NCBI GenBank assembly: GCA_036745195.1
Contig: DAIOGO010000140.1
Location: forward strand, 1 to 6,919
DNA from: JBFHRE01 sp036745195
GTDB taxonomy: Bacteria > Actinomycetota > Acidimicrobiia > Spongiisociales > ZC4RG35
DNA: 6,919 nucleotides
Direction of reading: 5' to 3'
A model generated the notes under the pieces. The model worked only from the letters and a program-made list of their open reading frames with translations, searched no databases and was not told where the DNA came from. Of this stretch, positions 5,901 to 6,919 are shown one piece after another; within the stretch, counting starts at the first letter, position 1, and every line of letters starts with the position of its first letter. The translations under genes and the position numbers were made by a program.

Positions 5901-6919
5901 TGAACCTGGGCGTGGGTCCAGGCCAGGATCGCTGCCCGTTCGAAAGTTGCAGGCTCTCGGTACTTGTCGGCGAGGTCCAAGACCTCCTCGCGTGACTCCG
6001 CGACGACCGTGGAGAAGATGGCGTGAGCGGTCGCTCCCGGGGCGATCCTGACACGGCACCGGAGGCTGAAGATCGGGTCCAGTACGGCGCCGACCGTATT
6101 CGAGAGTGGACGCCCATCGATGACCGCGATCGGCGAACGGACCGACTGGCCCCGGCCTAGAAAGCGGGCGCGATCTGTTTCGTACTGGATGACCCCGCCG
6201 TTGAGTTCCTCGACCGCTGCAACGTGCGCCGCCCAGATCGGTTGCTCGCCACTGAATCTGGGTCGGCGGGTAGCCAAGAGGGCAGCAGTATCGGCTTCGA
6301 ACTCGGTCTGCACGAACAGGTTCTGGAAGGCGGGGTGAGCGGCATCGGCCGCCTGCGGCGCCAAGGCGATCTCGGCGTATGACGTCAGCTCGATCTCGCG
6401 ATGTTGTGAGCCGAGATTGGTCAGCGACACGCGACGGATCTCCGCATCGTGCTCGGCGGACACAACGACGGTCAAGCCGGTCACAATCGATCCGTCGCGG
6501 CGCGAGAACTCCGCGTAGTCCTCCGAGTAGGTGACCTCGTAGCTGTCTGCCTCTTTACCGGTGGGCTGGTGACCCGCCGACCACACGGCACCGGTTTGCA
6601 TGTCGCGCAGGAAGAGATAGCTGCCCCACGAGTCACGGGTCGTGTCCTCACGCCAGCGGGTCACCGCAACGTCGCCCCACCGGCTGTAGCCGGATCCTGC
6701 GGCGGTGACCATCACTGCGTACCGTCCGTTCGACAGAAGGTGCGTCCGCGGGATCGCGTCGTGGGGCGAGGTGAAACGACGGATGATCGGCGGCACGAGG
6801 TCGCGCACGTCGGCGGCGCTCTTCACCTCTTCGGCCCGAGGCCGCGCCACGAGTACGTCTCGCGGCATCCGCTCCTGGAGCAGCAGCTCCGTCGCCTCGA
6901 CGATCGGGTCGGCATGGAA
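2909..6919 (-). CDS. ndvB: Cyclic beta-1,2-glucan synthase, C-terminal part (GH94 module), 5'-truncated by the window
   Basis: This is the C-terminal 1336 codons of an NdvB/ChvB/Cgs-type enzyme. The frame stays open to the window edge: 17 codons precede the first in-frame Met (6868) and include the family motif HADPIVEATELLLQER, which ends the middle cyclisation domain. The real start and the GT84 synthase part, usually bringing such proteins to about 2800 residues, lie outside. Numbered from nt 6868: beta-sandwich 1 (about 46-300), a helical, incomplete barrel-like region (310-490), a basic linker (490-515), sandwich 2 (about 520-790), the (alpha/alpha)6 barrel (about 815-1235) and a C-terminal beta domain. 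GH94 features look intact: FRD (866-868), GSGDWNDGMN (996-1005) with the general-acid Asp, NGGQYTHG with His1158, and WTWYTGAAGW (1221-1230), where Thr-Gly binds phosphate in relatives. In the family, GT84 makes the beta-1,2-glucan from UDP-glucose, the middle domain cyclises it and GH94 phosphorolysis sets chain length. No frameshift is seen. The kinase gene follows after 59 bases. The symbol reflects family resemblance; linkage specificity is inferred. If GT84 is absent upstream, a beta-1,2-oligoglucan phosphorylase is the alternative. Confidence 0.9.
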   Translation of the reverse strand, partial: FHADPIVEATELLLQERMPRDVLVARPRAEEVKSAADVRDLVPPIIRRFTSPHDAIPRTHLLSNGRYAVMVTAAGSGYSRWGDVAVTRWREDTTRDSWGSYLFLRDMQTGAVWSAGHQPTGKEADSYEVTYSEDYAEFSRRDGSIVTGLTVVVSAEHDAEIRRVSLTNLGSQHREIELTSYAEIALAPQAADAAHPAFQNLFVQTEFEADTAALLATRRPRFSGEQPIWAAHVAAVEELNGGVIQYETDRARFLGRGQSVRSPIAVIDGRPLSNTVGAVLDPIFSLRCRVRIAPGATAHAIFSTVVAESREEVLDLADKYREPATFERAAILAWTHAQVQLHHLGIEPDEARLFQRLANRILYSDPSLRPSSGVLARNERGAPGLWAHGISGDLPIVMVRIDEAEDLDIVRQLLRAHEYWRLKLLDVDLVILNEHGATYTQTLHDAIEALVRTSQSSLVHEGHPGRGVVHVLRGDRLSDGDRTLLQSTARAVLLSRRGSLADQVTRLERPQRRTRPAAPSGSRKIRSEVATPRPELEFFNGLGGFGDDGREYVTILGPGQSTPAPWLNVIANPSFGFQVSESGSGYTWSGNSRENQLTAWSNDPVSDPVSEAIYVRDDDSGELWGPTAQPIRCEESTYVARHGAGYSRFVHLHDGIQLDLVQFVPLDDPLKISVLTIENRSGRSRRLSVTAYAEWALGTSRWAGAPRIVTDVEPETQALLARNPWNTEFGGRVAFLDLGGRQTTWTADRTEFLGRNGGPDRPAGLDRGYRLQGAAGAGMDPCAALQTSFELANGAQTQILVLLGEADGTTATADLIRRGRTADHKAMLRAVSSYWDDTQATIQVRTPDRSMDIMLNRWLIYQTLACRLWARSAFYQAGGAYGFRDQLQDVIALTATRRELAREHLLRAAARQFVEGDVQHWWHPPSGRGVRTRISDDLVWLPYAVSRYLSVTGDSSVLDETVPYLEGPALRPDQMEAYFQPELSPESASLFDHCAVALDRSLAVGAHGLPLMGSGDWNDGMNRVGHEGRGESVWLGWFLYTVLSSFSPIAESRGHQLRAERWRAHMNALKRALDRHGWDGDWYRRAFFDDGTPLGSAVNDECRIDSIAQSWSVLSGAASPTRARRAMAAAEEYLIRRGDGLVLLFTPPFDHSEVDPGYVKGYLPGIRENGGQYTHGAIWSVLAFAALGEGDKAGELFSILNPITHASTRAGVHRYKVEPYVMPADVYTEPPHVGRGGWTWYTGAAGWMYQAGIESILGFRLRGSTLLLDPCIPRAWPGYEIDFRYHSARYQIVVENPREIGRGVASAEIDGQDLGVTATIPLVDDGLTHRVRVVLG

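Noticed and set aside
5240..5995. 251-codon plus-strand frame within the glucan synthase gene
   Set aside because: Also an antisense shadow of conserved coding sequence; composition is skewed and no domain is visible.
1..6919. Search for tRNA, CRISPR array, transposon ends or defence genes
   Set aside because: Read by eye, no cloverleaf with a T-arm, no regular spaced repeats, no transposase and no paired terminal repeats were seen. The HNH gene stands alone without restriction or defence partners.

Overview
The window is GC-rich DNA in which every supportable gene lies on the minus strand, so gene order in the direction of transcription runs from high to low coordinates. A DUF222/13E12-type HNH endonuclease gene, a single-pass membrane Ser/Thr kinase and two possibly leaderless starts (TAnnnT seven bases before an ATG) together suggest a high-GC actinobacterium. 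No rRNA or other marker is present to settle this.

Layout: (a) 6919 to 2909 is the C-terminal 1336 codons of a very large cyclic beta-1,2-glucan synthase of the NdvB/ChvB/Cgs type. The reading frame is open through the window edge, so the synthase (GT84) and cyclisation parts would lie outside. What is visible is a beta-sandwich/helical pseudo-module followed by an apparently intact GH94 phosphorylase module. (b) A 59-base gap carries a candidate promoter. (c) 2849 to 1461 is a complete eukaryotic-type Ser/Thr protein kinase with one membrane span, a Thr/Pro-rich linker and an unrecognised helical outer domain instead of PASTA repeats. (d) A possible 32-residue membrane peptide, 1464 to 1366, starts on a TTG that overlaps the kinase stop and ends three bases before a strong GC hairpin (1363 to 1345). 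(e) 1279 to 143 encodes the DUF222-HNH protein, with its own candidate promoter. (f) 1 to 142 has no gene. It holds a G-quadruplex motif on the plus strand and weak inverted repeats.

Functionally, the large enzyme would make and trim periplasmic or secreted glucan, and the kinase could sense the cell exterior. Adjacency and shared direction are the only evidence linking them. The HNH gene looks like an independent unit. I see no defence island, CRISPR array, transposase or tRNA. The least expected items are the hidden small membrane ORF coupled to the kinase and the NdvB-type synthase in an actinobacterial-looking context.
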